This document shows positions 33,319-42,540 of a DNA stretch of 64,000 nt, in pieces (the first letter of the stretch is position 1; each line of letters opens with the position of its first letter). The notes beneath the pieces were generated by a model, which saw only the letters and a program-made list of their open reading frames with translations, made no database searches and was not told where the DNA came from. A program made the translations under genes and the position numbers. Source of the DNA: Ruminococcus sp. FMBCY1 (GTDB lineage: Bacteria; Bacillota; Clostridia; Oscillospirales; Acutalibacteraceae). The stretch is from contig NZ_CP074197.1 in NCBI RefSeq assembly GCF_023921805.1, forward strand, positions 2,046,001 through 2,110,000, given 5' to 3'.

Positions 33319-34368
33319 TCAGGTTGTGATAAAGTCGCAGAGATTGGCAAGTTCAACTTTCTTTGTAAAGCTGTCGCCTATTTTTGTTAAAAGTACAAGG
33401 TCAATTGAGCTGCCTGCTGTCTTTTTATCGCCTTTTGCAGCCTGTGCCATCTGCTCAAAGGTAGATTTATCTGTAGTCGGCAGACCGTATTTTTTGCAAA
33501 GCGCACAAATTTTGTCGGCTGTGCCTTTTTCGGTAATTCCGTGTTTTTCACCTGCTTTTGTAATAAGCACCATACCGATTGCGACAGCCATTCCGTGGCT
33601 TATGCCTTTAAAGTTATAGATTTTTTCAATAGCGTGTCCGAGAGTGTGACCGAAGTTTAAGAGCTTTCTTTCGCCTGCCTCTTTTTCGTCACGGTTTACA
33701 ACATCACGCTTTATTGAAACGCAGATTTCGATAATATCTTCAATATGCTCAAGTGCATTTTGATTTTCAAGATTTTCAAAGAGTTTTTCGTCTTTAATGC
33801 AGCCGTATTTTATAACTTCACCCATACCGTCGCAAATATAATCATCGGTAAGGGTTTTGAGCGTGTCGGGGTCAATCAATACGGCAATAGGCTGATGAAA
33901 TGCGCCGACAAGGTTTTTGCCCTGCGGTAAATCAACGCCTGTTTTTCCGCCTACAGATGAATCAACCTGTGAAAGGAGAGAGGTAGGAATCTGAATGAAA
34001 TCAATTCCACGCAGATAGCTTGCAGCGGCAAAGCCTGCCATATCGCCCACAACACCGCCGCCGAGAGCTACAACAATATCTTTTCTTGTCATAGAAAATT
34101 CCGCAAGTGTGTTGTACATTTCCGCAATAGAGCCGAGGTGCTTTTGCTCTTCACCTGCTTTAAAAATATGTGTTGCAACTTTAAATCCCCCTTTTTCAAG
34201 AGAATTTTTCACTCTGTCCATATAAAGCGGAGCAACATTGCTGTCTGAAATTATAGTAACCTTTTCTGCCTTTGAAAGAGCCTTTGCGTATTCGCCGCAT
34301 TTGTCAAGTATTCCTCTTTCAATGCAAATATCATACGGCTTGCCCGTATCTACTCTGACTGTTCTCAT
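33319..34368 (-). CDS. aroB: 3-dehydroquinate synthase
   Basis: This 349-residue NAD- and metal-dependent enzyme cyclises DAHP. GGGVVGDMAGFAAASYLRG binds NAD, and the metal site includes KLLNFGHTLGHAIEKI and GISHGMAVAIGM. ATG 34368 follows GAGGTG; the in-frame TTG 12 bp upstream overlaps that ribosome site. It is 13 bp upstream of aroA. Confidence 0.96.
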   Translation of the reverse strand: MRTVRVDTGKPYDICIERGILDKCGEYAKALSKAEKVTIISDSNVAPLYMDRVKNSLEKGGFKVATHIFKAGEEQKHLGSIAEMYNTLAEFSMTRKDIVVALGGGVVGDMAGFAAASYLRGIDFIQIPTSLLSQVDSSVGGKTGVDLPQGKNLVGAFHQPIAVLIDPDTLKTLTDDYICDGMGEVIKYGCIKDEKLFENLENQNALEHIEDIIEICVSIKRDVVNRDEKEAGERKLLNFGHTLGHAIEKIYNFKGISHGMAVAIGMVLITKAGEKHGITEKGTADKICALCKKYGLPTTDKSTFEQMAQAAKGDKKTAGSSIDLVLLTKIGDSFTKKVELANLCDFITT

Positions 34369-34382
34369 AATGCACCTCAATT

Positions 34383-35213
34383 CTATTCGCCGAGAGCAGT
34401 TTTTACCTTGTGTCCCTGCTCCAATAATTCTGCAAGAGTTTCTCTGTCTTCTGCTTTGATTGCGTCTTTAATTTTTGTAATATTGTCAATGAGTATGTCA
34501 AGCTCGGTAATAAGCGGTTCACGATTCTCAAGGAAAAGTTCGCTCCAAAGTTGTGAATTGATATTTGCAACTCGTGACACATCACGATAACTGCCGGCTG
34601 AAAATCCCTTATGATTTGGACAGCACGGACTCATTACATAAGAACAAGCCAACACATGGGGGAGCTGTGAGGTGAATGCAATCATTCTGTCGTGTTCTTC
34701 GGGAGTGGTAATTTTAACTGTGCCAAAACCGATTTTTCTTGCAAGATTGGCAAGAATTTCAATTTTATCCTCAGGTGCTCCGCACGGAGTAATTATGTAG
34801 CTTGCGTTCTTATACAGGTCAGCCTCCGAAACATCAAATCCGTTGGTTTCTTTGCCTGCCATTGGGTGACTGCCAATGAATACAAAGCCGTATTTTTTTG
34901 AAAGAGCAGAAAGACTTGGGCAAATTGCTCGCTTAATTCCCGAACTGTCGGTTACAATAGCGCCGCTTTTTATATAGCTGCCGTATTTTTCTATGAAATC
35001 TACCGCAGCCTGCGGATAAAGTGCCAAAATTATAATATCACATTCACCGAGGCTTTCGGGAGTACCGATTTTGTCGATTGCGCCCGCCTCAAGTGCCTTT
35101 TCTGCTGTTGCCTGCGTTCTGTTAATACCGATTACAAAGTTGTCGGTATATTTTTTTATAGCCTTGCAAAAGCTGCCGCCTATAATACCAAGACCGATAA
35201 CGGCAATGTTCAT
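34383..35213 (-). CDS. tyrA: Prephenate dehydrogenase
   Basis: This 276-residue NAD-dependent enzyme makes 4-hydroxyphenylpyruvate for tyrosine. The Rossmann motif is at the N-terminus (AVIGLGIIGGSF), followed by SSGIKRAICPSL, FIGSHPMAGKETNGF and TSQLPHVLACSYV. It has no fused mutase or ACT domain. GGAGGC precedes the ATG. Arogenate specificity cannot be excluded by eye. Confidence 0.93.
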   Translation of the reverse strand: MNIAVIGLGIIGGSFCKAIKKYTDNFVIGINRTQATAEKALEAGAIDKIGTPESLGECDIIILALYPQAAVDFIEKYGSYIKSGAIVTDSSGIKRAICPSLSALSKKYGFVFIGSHPMAGKETNGFDVSEADLYKNASYIITPCGAPEDKIEILANLARKIGFGTVKITTPEEHDRMIAFTSQLPHVLACSYVMSPCCPNHKGFSAGSYRDVSRVANINSQLWSELFLENREPLITELDILIDNITKIKDAIKAEDRETLAELLEQGHKVKTALGE

Positions 35214-35248
35214 TTTTCAGTGCCTCCGAATAAATATATAAAATAAAA

Positions 35249-36271
35249 TTATTTGCTGTTGATTTTGTCAATTGAGCTTTTGAGTGCAAATACTTTCTTT
35301 GCAACCTTATCAAACTGTTCGGGTGTGAGTGACTGCGCACCGTCCGAAAGAGCGTGCGGCGGGTCATTATGAACCTCAATGATAAGACCGTCTGCGCCTG
35401 CGGCAACTGCCGCCATTGCAAGCGGCTCAACAAGCCATGACTTGCCTGCTGCGTGGCTTGGATCAACGATTACAGGAAGATGTGAAAGAGCCTTTACAAC
35501 AGGAATTGCGGAAATATCAAGTGTATTTCTTGTAAATGTTTCGTATGTTCTTATGCCTCTCTCACAAAGAATAACCTTGTCGTTACCGCCTGCCATAATG
35601 TACTCGGCACTCATAAGCCATTCTTCAATGGTAGCGGAAAGACCTCTCTTTAAAAGAATAGGTTTGTCAATCTTGCCAAGTTCTTTTAAAAGCTCAAAGT
35701 TCTGCATATTTCTTGCGCCAACCTGAATAATGTCAACATTCTCGAACATATCAATGTGAGATGCTCTCATAATTTCGGTAACAATAGGAAGTCCTGTCTC
35801 TTTTCTTGCAATCTTTAAGAGGTCAAGACCTTCTGCTTTTAAGCCCTGGAAAGCGTACGGTGAGGTTCTCGGCTTGAATGCGCCGCCTCTTAAGAATGTT
35901 GCGCCCGATGCCTTTACGCTCTTTGCAATATCGACAATTTGAGTTTCGCTTTCAACTGAGCATGGACCTGCCATAATGTGCAGACTGCCGCCGCCGATTG
36001 TTATATCATCATTGATTTTGATTTTTGTATCGTCCGGGTGGAACTTTCTGTTAGCCTTTTTGTACGGTTCCTGAACTCTCTTAACATTTTCTACAATGTC
36101 TTGAGCGTCAATGTAGTCCATATCAATTTTAGTAGTGTCGCCGATAAGTCCGAGAACTGTTGAATGCACACCTTCCCATTTATTTACTTTTACATTGTAT
36201 TCCTCTTTGAGCATATTTGTAAAATTCATAATCTGCTCGGGTGAGGCTGACGGTTTTAATACAATAATCAT
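35249..36271 (-). CDS. aroF: 3-deoxy-7-phosphoheptulonate (DAHP) synthase
   Basis: This 340-residue enzyme catalyses the first step of the shikimate pathway. An N-terminal ferredoxin/ACT-like regulatory domain (about 1-70) precedes the barrel, with MAGPCSVES, FKPRTSPYAFQGL, QVGARNMQNFELL, LLKRGLSATIEEW and DPSHAAGKSW. This is the Thermotoga/Bacillus type, in which the small domain mediates feedback. It has its own strong promoter inside the cluster, overlapped by two palindromes. Confidence 0.95.
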   Translation of the reverse strand: MIIVLKPSASPEQIMNFTNMLKEEYNVKVNKWEGVHSTVLGLIGDTTKIDMDYIDAQDIVENVKRVQEPYKKANRKFHPDDTKIKINDDITIGGGSLHIMAGPCSVESETQIVDIAKSVKASGATFLRGGAFKPRTSPYAFQGLKAEGLDLLKIARKETGLPIVTEIMRASHIDMFENVDIIQVGARNMQNFELLKELGKIDKPILLKRGLSATIEEWLMSAEYIMAGGNDKVILCERGIRTYETFTRNTLDISAIPVVKALSHLPVIVDPSHAAGKSWLVEPLAMAAVAAGADGLIIEVHNDPPHALSDGAQSLTPEQFDKVAKKVFALKSSIDKINSK

Positions 36272-36314
36272 TTTTTAAACTATCCTTTCATTCCCATTTA
36301 AATAATTTATACAT

Positions 36315-36351
36315 ATTTTACCACTTTAAAGTGTTACAGTCAACCCTGTAA
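36315..36351 (-). promoter_or_regulatory. aroF promoter with two overlapping palindromes
   Basis: On the minus strand, TTGACT (36343-36338) and TAAAAT (36320-36315) have a 17-bp spacer. A perfect palindrome CACTTTAAAGTG (36322-36333) fills the spacer, and TTACAG-N6-CTGTAA (36334-36351) covers the -35 box. This looks like an operator for a dimeric repressor. Confidence 0.6.
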
Positions 36352-36360
36352 TATGCGTAA

Positions 36361-36873
36361 TTATTTTTCTTGCGTATCAATAGCGTTAAGGATTGCATAT
36401 GCTGTTTTGAGCGGAGTGCTTTTGCCGCTCACCGTTATGTCAGCGGCAGAAAGATATATCGGAAGTCGCTTTTCATAAAGCTGACGCATTGCTTCATCCT
36501 TGTCGGGACGCTGTAAAAGCGGTCTTGTTGTATCGTTTTTAAGTCTTTGTTTTATAATGTCAAGCGGAACATCGAGCAGAACTATTTTGTCCTTTCCTCT
36601 GAAAGCGTCAATATTTCTTTGGAAAGTAAAAGCACCTCCGCCGGAGGCAATTACAAGTCCTTTTGTATCTGCAAGCTCCAAACAAGCCTCGTGCTCCATA
36701 TCTCTGAAACGGTTTTCACCGTATTTTTCAAAGATTTCGGATACTTTCATTCCTGCCTTTTCTTCAATGTAAGAGTCCATATCAACGAACTTTCTGCCTG
36801 ACTTACGGGCAAGATTTCTGCCGACGGTTGTTTTTCCGCAACCCATAAAGCCACATAAAACTATATTGTCCAA
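36361..36873 (-). CDS. aroK: Shikimate kinase
   Basis: This 170-residue ATP-dependent kinase phosphorylates shikimate at the 3-hydroxyl. Walker A is GFMGCGKTTVG, shikimate binding includes DMDSYIEEKAG and RDMEHEA, GGGAF is conserved, and the lid carries RPLLQ. I chose TTG 36873 because GGAGGG lies at good spacing; the in-frame TTG at 36888 would sit on that ribosome site. It is the second gene of the cluster. Confidence 0.93.
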   Translation of the reverse strand: MDNIVLCGFMGCGKTTVGRNLARKSGRKFVDMDSYIEEKAGMKVSEIFEKYGENRFRDMEHEACLELADTKGLVIASGGGAFTFQRNIDAFRGKDKIVLLDVPLDIIKQRLKNDTTRPLLQRPDKDEAMRQLYEKRLPIYLSAADITVSGKSTPLKTAYAILNAIDTQEK

Positions 36874-36891
36874 TCTTAGGCCCTCCAAAAA

Positions 36892-37734
36892 TTATCTGTT
36901 CTTTAACTCGTCAGACGCTGCAATGCATATCTTTTCGATTTCGGCGGGGTCATAAACGGAGCCGTCCCATATTTCGTGTGAAACAACAGCCTGCCATACA
37001 AGCATAGACATACCGCCGACAGCGTTTGAACCGTTTGCTTTTGCTTTTTGGATAAGTACGGTTTCGAGCGGATTATATACTGCGTCAAAAACATTTTTGC
37101 ATTTTGCGATAACTTCATCGCTTACGGGCTGATTTTCAACATTAGGGAACATTCCTATAGGAGTTGCGTTGATAAGTACATCAATGTCGCCGTTAAGCTC
37201 ACTGATAAGACAGTATGACGGTTGAGAACCGATAACAGTGCTCTTAATTTCTTCGCAAAGTTTCTTTGCAATTTCGACATCTTCCAATCTTACTGCAAAA
37301 AGAACGGGAATGTTTTTGAGAACAACCTCATAAGCCATTGTTCTTGCAACGCCGCCGCAGCCTAAAATTACAACTCTGCCGTTTAATTTGATTTTTGCCG
37401 CATCAAGAGCCTTTAAAAATCCGTCGGGATCTGTGGTGTAGCCTTTTGCTGTGTAATCTCTGTTGTCAACAGTGTTTACACTGCCGTACATATTTGCTTT
37501 TTCATCAATTTCATCAAGATACTGAATAATATTCTGCTTGTGAGGAATTGTAATGTTATAGCCGCTCAATTTAGATAAAATGTGGTCGTATTCATATCCG
37601 AGACTTTCCGGAGCAACATCAAGTTTTGTATAAACGGCGTCGATTCCTGCAAGCTCAAACAATTTTGTATGTATAAAAGGTGACATAGTATGTCCGATAG
37701 GATGACCGATTACTGCATATTTTTTAGTACTCAT
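36892..37734 (-). CDS. aroE: Shikimate dehydrogenase
   Basis: This 280-residue NADPH-dependent enzyme reduces 3-dehydroshikimate. N-terminal substrate motifs are IGHPIGHTMSPFIH and NITIPHKQNI, with YGSVNTVDN; the Rossmann domain has VILGCGGVARTMA and INATPIGMFP. It is the first gene of the minus-strand cluster, divergent from acpP. AGGGGGT lies before the ATG. Confidence 0.95.
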   Translation of the reverse strand: MSTKKYAVIGHPIGHTMSPFIHTKLFELAGIDAVYTKLDVAPESLGYEYDHILSKLSGYNITIPHKQNIIQYLDEIDEKANMYGSVNTVDNRDYTAKGYTTDPDGFLKALDAAKIKLNGRVVILGCGGVARTMAYEVVLKNIPVLFAVRLEDVEIAKKLCEEIKSTVIGSQPSYCLISELNGDIDVLINATPIGMFPNVENQPVSDEVIAKCKNVFDAVYNPLETVLIQKAKANGSNAVGGMSMLVWQAVVSHEIWDGSVYDPAEIEKICIAASDELKNR

Positions 37735-37790
37735 AAAAATATACCCCCTAAAAAAATTTTTGGTAAAAATAGAAAAATTTTAAAATTCTA

Positions 37791-37819
37791 TTGACAAAAG
37801 AATAAATAAACAATAATAT
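37791..37819 (+). promoter_or_regulatory. Predicted acpP promoter
   Basis: TTGACA (37791-37796) and TAATAT (37814-37819) with a 17-bp spacer, in the aroE-acpP divergent interval. A promoter for aroE probably overlaps it but is less clear. Confidence 0.6.
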
Positions 37820-37854
37820 AATCTAAGAAGCAAACCGATTACTCGATTGCTTAT

Positions 37855-37900
37855 TCCATTGTAGCATAAAATATGTACTTTTGTCCATAATTACAATGGA
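37855..37900 (+). other. Hairpin in the acpP leader
   Basis: A perfect 9-bp stem, TCCATTGTA (37855-37863) with TACAATGGA (37892-37900), has a 28-nt loop. It lies about 35 nt before the acpP start, with no T-run. Confidence 0.45.
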
Positions 37901-37936
37901 TACATTAAATATTTTTTTATTATGGGAGGAATTCCA

Positions 37937-38164
37937 ATGGTATTGGAAAAAGTTAAGGCAATTCTTGCTGAGCAGTTCGATGTTGAAGAAGATAAGGTAA
38001 CAGCTGATACAGATTTACAGGAAGATCTCGGTGCTGATTCACTTGATGTAGTAGATTTACTTATGTCAATTGAAGACGAGTTCGGTGTAGAAGTTCCCGA
38101 TGATGAGATTGAGAACATCAAGACTGTTGGTTCACTTGTTTCTTACATTGAGGCAAATGCATAA
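37937..38164 (+). CDS. acpP: Acyl carrier protein
   Basis: This 75-residue acidic carrier takes the growing fatty acyl chain on phosphopantetheine. The attachment site is Ser35 in [13 protein letters not shown] 37937 follows GGGAGGAAT; an in-frame ATG 15 bp upstream overlaps this ribosome site. It stands alone rather than in a fab operon. Confidence 0.95.
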   Translation: MVLEKVKAILAEQFDVEEDKVTADTDLQEDLGADSLDVVDLLMSIEDEFGVEVPDDEIENIKTVGSLVSYIEANA

Positions 38165-38179
38165 TTGAATTAAAAACTT

Positions 38180-38208
38180 GAGGTCAGGCGGTTTGTCTGA
38201 CCTCTTTT
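38180..38208 (+). terminator. acpP terminator
   Basis: GAGGTCAG pairs with CTGACCTC, then TTTT. The IS target site begins just 3 bp further on. Confidence 0.88.
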
Positions 38209-38210
38209 AC

Positions 38211-39622
38211 TTTTTATAGGCTCTATGTCAATAGTTGGGGTAAACCCGAAAAAGAAGAATTGAAACGAACAAGCGATAGTAAATCAAGCTATCGCTTGTT
38301 TTTGCATTTGGTGAGAAAACATATGTAAAATACGGTTACGGAAACGCTTAAAATTTCTGTAACCATAAGCATTACGCTTAAGTACCTTAATCTTGTTGTT
38401 GCAGCCTTCGGTAAAACCGTTGGTGATAGCAGAAGAAAAAGAATTCAGAATACCTGGAAGCCAATTGAGCATAGAGTTAGCACATTTTACAAATTGTGCA
38501 ATACCACAGTCTAAAGCAGAATTTATCCAATCAGAAAAAGCTGTTTTTGCAGACTGTCGGTCTTTGCAATCAAGGATTTTAAGGAAATCCTCTTTGTAAA
38601 AATGAGCAGTAGAAAGAGTTGGAGAAGTAAAAAGCATAACATTTACCTGTTGTTTTTGTTCGTCAGAAAGGAGGTCAAATCTTTTTAGTAAAAGCTGTCT
38701 TGATTGCTTGAAGTATCTGCGATGAGATTTGCTGAATTTCTTTTGTTCCTGCTTACGAACAGCCTCAAAAGCCCAGATAACTTGCCGTATCCAATGGTAT
38801 TTATCAACAATCTGTGAGGCATTTTTAAACCACACAGAAGAAATATTAGAGTAGGGTTTCCACATATCACTGACAAAAAACTGAACCTTGTCACGCTGTG
38901 ACTTATCAAAATGGTTAAAATACTCAGTTAGGAAATGCGCATATCTTTTTGGAAGAATGTCCAAAACAACCTTGTTGACAGGATCGGTGAGAATACATTG
39001 ATACTTTTCACTGTTCGTATTGCCTTTAAATTCATCAATAGAAATAGCAGATGGGAGCTTTTTAGGAGCGTAGGAAACTAAATCAAAAACCCTGATTACG
39101 GAGCTTACAGAGAGGTTAACCTCTCTTGCAACGCTTGAAAAAGAAACTTCATTTCTCAATTTGTCAATGATATACAAAGACAATCTGTTAGTCATACGAT
39201 GATAACGAGGGAGGAAATCGACATTTTCAGGGAAACGCTTGCCACAGGAGCAACGATATCGACGCTTATAAAGATGAATAAAGATGTGCTTGCCAAAGGC
39301 AGGAATATCCTTTATAGGCTGTTCACGATAATCGTGAACCTTATCAGTTAAATTGCCACAGCAAGGACATTTGTGAGGTTTTCGTTTTAACCGGCAGTTA
39401 ATATGGATTGAATTATCAATTTCTTCAATTTTTTCTATATCAACATCTTGCAATCCTAAGAGTTTTTCGGTAAAATATTTGTAGAGCATATTTGTTCCTC
39501 CGTTTCTGGTTTCTAGTCAATTCCATTTTAACGGATTTTAGACAAATATGCTCTACTTTTTTTAAAATTATTTTTGTAGGATCTATTTGTTACCCCAACA
39601 TTTATTATAGAGCCTTTTTATA
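38211..39622 (-). mobile_element. Complete ISL3-family insertion sequence with target duplication
   Basis: The element covers 38219-39614. The left end GGCTCTATGTCAATAGTTGG and right end (inverted) GGCTCTATAATAAATGTTGG match closely over about 25 bp. Both sides are flanked by the 8-bp duplication TTTTTATA (38211-38218 and 39615-39622), the size expected for ISL3. It holds one intact transposase gene on the minus strand and sits between acpP and proS without breaking either. Confidence 0.95.
38284..39489 (-). CDS. ISL3-family transposase
   Basis: This 401-residue enzyme appears intact. The N-terminal zinc-binding region contains CPCC...YRCSCGKRF, then a helix-turn-helix (SVAREVNLSVSSVIRVF). 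The catalytic acids are probably those in SIDEFKG, FFVSDMWKPY and TNGFTEGCNNKIK, and the RYHRM and KRNAYGYRNF blocks are typical of ISL3. The gene fills its IS almost completely. Confidence 0.95.
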   Translation of the reverse strand: MLYKYFTEKLLGLQDVDIEKIEEIDNSIHINCRLKRKPHKCPCCGNLTDKVHDYREQPIKDIPAFGKHIFIHLYKRRYRCSCGKRFPENVDFLPRYHRMTNRLSLYIIDKLRNEVSFSSVAREVNLSVSSVIRVFDLVSYAPKKLPSAISIDEFKGNTNSEKYQCILTDPVNKVVLDILPKRYAHFLTEYFNHFDKSQRDKVQFFVSDMWKPYSNISSVWFKNASQIVDKYHWIRQVIWAFEAVRKQEQKKFSKSHRRYFKQSRQLLLKRFDLLSDEQKQQVNVMLFTSPTLSTAHFYKEDFLKILDCKDRQSAKTAFSDWINSALDCGIAQFVKCANSMLNWLPGILNSFSSAITNGFTEGCNNKIKVLKRNAYGYRNFKRFRNRILHMFSHQMQKQAIA

Positions 39623-39641
39623 ATAAAAATAATGTCGGTAC

Positions 39642-39669
39642 TTGCAAAAAAAATTAATTATAGTATAAT
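39642..39669 (+). promoter_or_regulatory. Predicted proS promoter
   Basis: TTGCAA (39642-39647) and TATAAT (39664-39669), 16-bp spacer, just outside the right end of the IS. No T-box leader is seen. Confidence 0.6.
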
Positions 39670-39715
39670 AGAAATGTTATAATACACGAATATTTCTTAA
39701 GTTGGAGGAATGAAA

Positions 39716-41155
39716 ATGGCAGACAACAAAAAAATGGTTGAAGCTATTACAAGCAGAGATGAAGACTTTGCTAAATGGTACACTGACATTGTAAAAAAAG
39801 CCGAGCTTGTTGATTATTCAGGCGTTAAGGGATGTATGGTTATCCGTCCTTACGGTTATGCTATTTGGGAGAATATACAGGCTGACCTTGACAGAAGATT
39901 TAAAGAAACAGGTCACGAAAATGTGTATATGCCTATGTTTATCCCTGAAAGCCTTTTACAGAAAGAAAAGGATCATGTAGAGGGTTTTGCACCTGAATGT
40001 GCATGGGTAACTGTAGGCGGCAGTGAAAAACTTAACGAGCGCCTTTGTGTTCGCCCTACTTCGGAAACTCTTTTCTGCGAACATTATCAGAAAATTATCA
40101 ACACATACAGAGATCTTCCAAAACTCTACAATCAGTGGTGCAGTGTTGTAAGATGGGAAAAAACAACCCGTCCTTTCCTCAGAACTTCCGAATTCCTTTG
40201 GCAGGAAGGTCACACAATGCATGCAACGGCAGAAGAGGCAAAGGAAGAAACACTCCGTATGCTCCATGTTTACGAGGCATTCTATAAAGAAATTCTTGCT
40301 ATTCCGGCTGTAATCGGCAGAAAGACAGAGAAAGAAAAGTTTGCCGGTGCAGAAGAAACCTATACAATTGAGCCGATGATGCACAACGGTGTTGCTCTCC
40401 AGGGCGGTACATCACACTACTTTGGCGATGGCTTTGCAAAGAGCTTTGGCATTACATTTACAGGCAAAGACAATAAGCAGCATTATCCGCACCAGACATC
40501 ATGGGGTGTGTCAACAAGAATGATCGGTGCTATCATTATGGTTCACAGCGATGATGACGGTCTTGTGCTCCCGCCGAGAATTTCACCTGTACAGGTTGTA
40601 ATTATTCCTGTTGCACAGCATAAGGAGGGCGTACTTGATAAGGCTTACGAACTTAAGGCAGAGCTTACAAAGCGTTTCAGAACTAAACTTGACGACAGCG
40701 ACCACGCACCGGGCTGGAAGTTTGCTGAGTATGAGATGAAAGGCGTGCCTGTAAGAGTTGAGATTGGCCCTAAGGATATAGAAAAGGGTCAGTGCGTAGT
40801 TGTAAGAAGAGATACCCGTGAGAAGTATTTTGTACCGCTTGAGGGACTTTCCGATTATATTGCAGAGCTTCTTGATACAATTCATAACGATATGTATGAA
40901 AGAGCACGCAAGAATACAGAAGAAAAAACATTTACAGCAACAAACTTTGACGAATTTGTTGATACCGCCAAGAATCACCCGGGCTTTATTAAGGCTATGT
41001 GGTGCGGCGACAGCGCTTGTGAAGATAAACTCAAGGATGCTACAGGCGGTGTTAAGAGCCGTTGTATTCCTTTTGTCGAGGAGCACATCAGCGATGTTTG
41101 TGTATGCTGCGGCAAACCTGCTAAGCACCAGGTTTATTGGGGCAAGCAGTATTAA
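39716..41155 (+). CDS. proS: Prolyl-tRNA synthetase (archaeal/eukaryal type, ProS type 3)
   Basis: This 479-residue class II synthetase charges tRNA-Pro. Motif 2 is around [23 protein letters not shown], motif 3 near [15 protein letters not shown]. It lacks the editing insertion of the bacterial type and ends with a zinc-like domain ([16 protein letters not shown]) and a C-terminal Tyr. This form is common in Firmicutes gut lineages. ATG 39716 is correctly spaced from GGAGG; ATG 39710 is too close. Confidence 0.95.
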   Translation: MADNKKMVEAITSRDEDFAKWYTDIVKKAELVDYSGVKGCMVIRPYGYAIWENIQADLDRRFKETGHENVYMPMFIPESLLQKEKDHVEGFAPECAWVTVGGSEKLNERLCVRPTSETLFCEHYQKIINTYRDLPKLYNQWCSVVRWEKTTRPFLRTSEFLWQEGHTMHATAEEAKEETLRMLHVYEAFYKEILAIPAVIGRKTEKEKFAGAEETYTIEPMMHNGVALQGGTSHYFGDGFAKSFGITFTGKDNKQHYPHQTSWGVSTRMIGAIIMVHSDDDGLVLPPRISPVQVVIIPVAQHKEGVLDKAYELKAELTKRFRTKLDDSDHAPGWKFAEYEMKGVPVRVEIGPKDIEKGQCVVVRRDTREKYFVPLEGLSDYIAELLDTIHNDMYERARKNTEEKTFTATNFDEFVDTAKNHPGFIKAMWCGDSACEDKLKDATGGVKSRCIPFVEEHISDVCVCCGKPAKHQVYWGKQY

Positions 41156-41195
41156 TTGATTTTATATTTGAAATGTATAAGGAGGTGCTGAGGCT

Positions 41196-42128
41196 ATGCC
41201 GATTAAGGTTCAGAGCAATTTGCCTGCAATAAAGGTGCTTGAGTCTGAGAATATTTTTGTTATGCCAAACGAAATAGCGATAAAGCAGGATATTCGTCCG
41301 CTTAAGATTATTATTTTAAACCTGATGCCGACAAAAATTACAACCGAAACCCAGCTTCTAAGACTTTTGGGCAACAGTCCTCTACAGGTTGACATTGAGC
41401 TTTTGCAGATGGCATCGCATACATCAAAAAACACCTCACCTCATCACCTGACTACTTTTTATAAAACCTTTGACCAAATAAAGGATGAAACCTTTGACGG
41501 TATGATAATCACGGGCGCACCGGTTGAACAGCTTGAGTTTGAAGATGTTGACTATTGGGAAGAGCTTTGCAAGATTATGGAATGGTCAAAGCACAATGTT
41601 TATTCCACACTCCACATTTGTTGGGGTGCGCAGGCGGGTTTGTATTATCATTACGGTATCCAAAAGCATAAACTTAAGGAAAAGTTAAGCGGTATTTATA
41701 ATCATACGATTTTAGACCCGCATCATCCGCTTATGCGTGGCTTTGACGATACTTTCTGTATTCCTCATTCAAGATATACGGGAGTAAGGGAAGATGATAT
41801 ACGCAGAAACAGCGCACTTGAAATCCTTGCAGTGTCAGAGCTTGCGGGAGTGGCTATAGTTACCAATAAATCCGGCAGACAGGTATTTGTAATGGGACAC
41901 GCCGAGTATGACAGAGATACCCTTGCAAGCGAGTATTTTCGTGATGAGAACAAGGGAATCAATCCGAAAGTTCCGTACAATTACTTTCCGAATGACGATG
42001 CGTCGCTCACACCGCCAATGGTGTGGAGAAGTAACGCAACATTGCTTTTTACAAATTGGCTTAACTATTATGTATATCAGGCAACACCGTACGATTTACA
42101 GGACTTGCTTGAAAAATATCCGCATTAA
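41196..42128 (+). CDS. metA: Homoserine O-acyltransferase (probably acetyl-CoA-dependent)
   Basis: This 310-residue enzyme activates homoserine for methionine synthesis. The catalytic Cys142 is in HICWGAQAG, with His235 and Glu237 in GHAEYD. Residue 111 is Glu (GAPVE), the residue reported to favour acetyl-CoA over succinyl-CoA in this family, so acetylation is inferred despite the common name. AGGAGGTG precedes the ATG. There is no SAM riboswitch in the 40-bp gap after proS, and the two genes may be co-transcribed. Confidence 0.93.
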   Translation: MPIKVQSNLPAIKVLESENIFVMPNEIAIKQDIRPLKIIILNLMPTKITTETQLLRLLGNSPLQVDIELLQMASHTSKNTSPHHLTTFYKTFDQIKDETFDGMIITGAPVEQLEFEDVDYWEELCKIMEWSKHNVYSTLHICWGAQAGLYYHYGIQKHKLKEKLSGIYNHTILDPHHPLMRGFDDTFCIPHSRYTGVREDDIRRNSALEILAVSELAGVAIVTNKSGRQVFVMGHAEYDRDTLASEYFRDENKGINPKVPYNYFPNDDASLTPPMVWRSNATLLFTNWLNYYVYQATPYDLQDLLEKYPH

Positions 42129-42140
42129 ACTAAAAACCAT

Positions 42141-42169
42141 GAGCAGTTCATTTTGGACTGCTCTTTTTG
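42141..42169 (+). terminator. metA terminator
   Basis: GAGCAGT pairs with ACTGCTC, then TTTTT. Confidence 0.88.
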
Positions 42170-42187
42170 TATGCTTATAAATATCTG

Positions 42188-42254
42188 TTGACAAATACGA
42201 ATAAATTGATATAATAGTATTAGTTAATTAGATAATTAACTAATTAACTAATAC
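42188..42254 (+). promoter_or_regulatory. sdpR-sdpI promoter with palindromic operator
   Basis: TTGACA (42188-42193) and TATAAT (42210-42215), spacer 16 bp. Directly downstream, 42219-42254 repeats TTAGTTAATTA and its inverse TAATTAACTAA several times. This is a likely autoregulatory operator for the ArsR-type repressor. Confidence 0.7.
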
Positions 42255-42272
42255 ATAAAAGGGGTGATTTTT

Positions 42273-42539
42273 ATGGGAGATGTATGGAAAGCTTTGGCTG
42301 ACCCTACAAGGCGAAAAATACTTAAACTTTTAAAAAAGGATAGTTTAAATGCCGGAGAAATTGCTGCGGAATTTAATATGACCAAACCATCAATAAGTAA
42401 TCATCTCAGTATTTTAAAGCAAGCTGACCTTGTGGATTCAGAAAAAATAGGTCAAAATGTAATTTATTCGTTGAAAACAAGCGTATTGGAAGATATGTTA
42501 AAAATGTTGTCCGATTTAACAGGCAGAGAGGATAAATAA
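42273..42539 (+). CDS. ArsR-family repressor (SdpR-like)
   Basis: This 88-residue winged-helix protein has LADPTRRKILKLLKKDSLNAGEI, recognition helix TKPSISNHLSILKQADLV and a beta wing. No metal-binding Cys pair is present, which fits the SdpR subgroup. It is directly followed (1 bp) by the SdpI-like membrane gene, mirroring the Bacillus sdpRI operon. AAGGGGTG precedes ATG 42273; an ATG 9 bp upstream is badly spaced. Confidence 0.88.
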   Translation: MGDVWKALADPTRRKILKLLKKDSLNAGEIAAEFNMTKPSISNHLSILKQADLVDSEKIGQNVIYSLKTSVLEDMLKMLSDLTGREDK

Positions 42540-42540
42540 T

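Noticed and set aside
41156-41196. SAM riboswitch before metA
   Set aside because: The gap after proS is only about 40 bp and holds no riboswitch-like structure.
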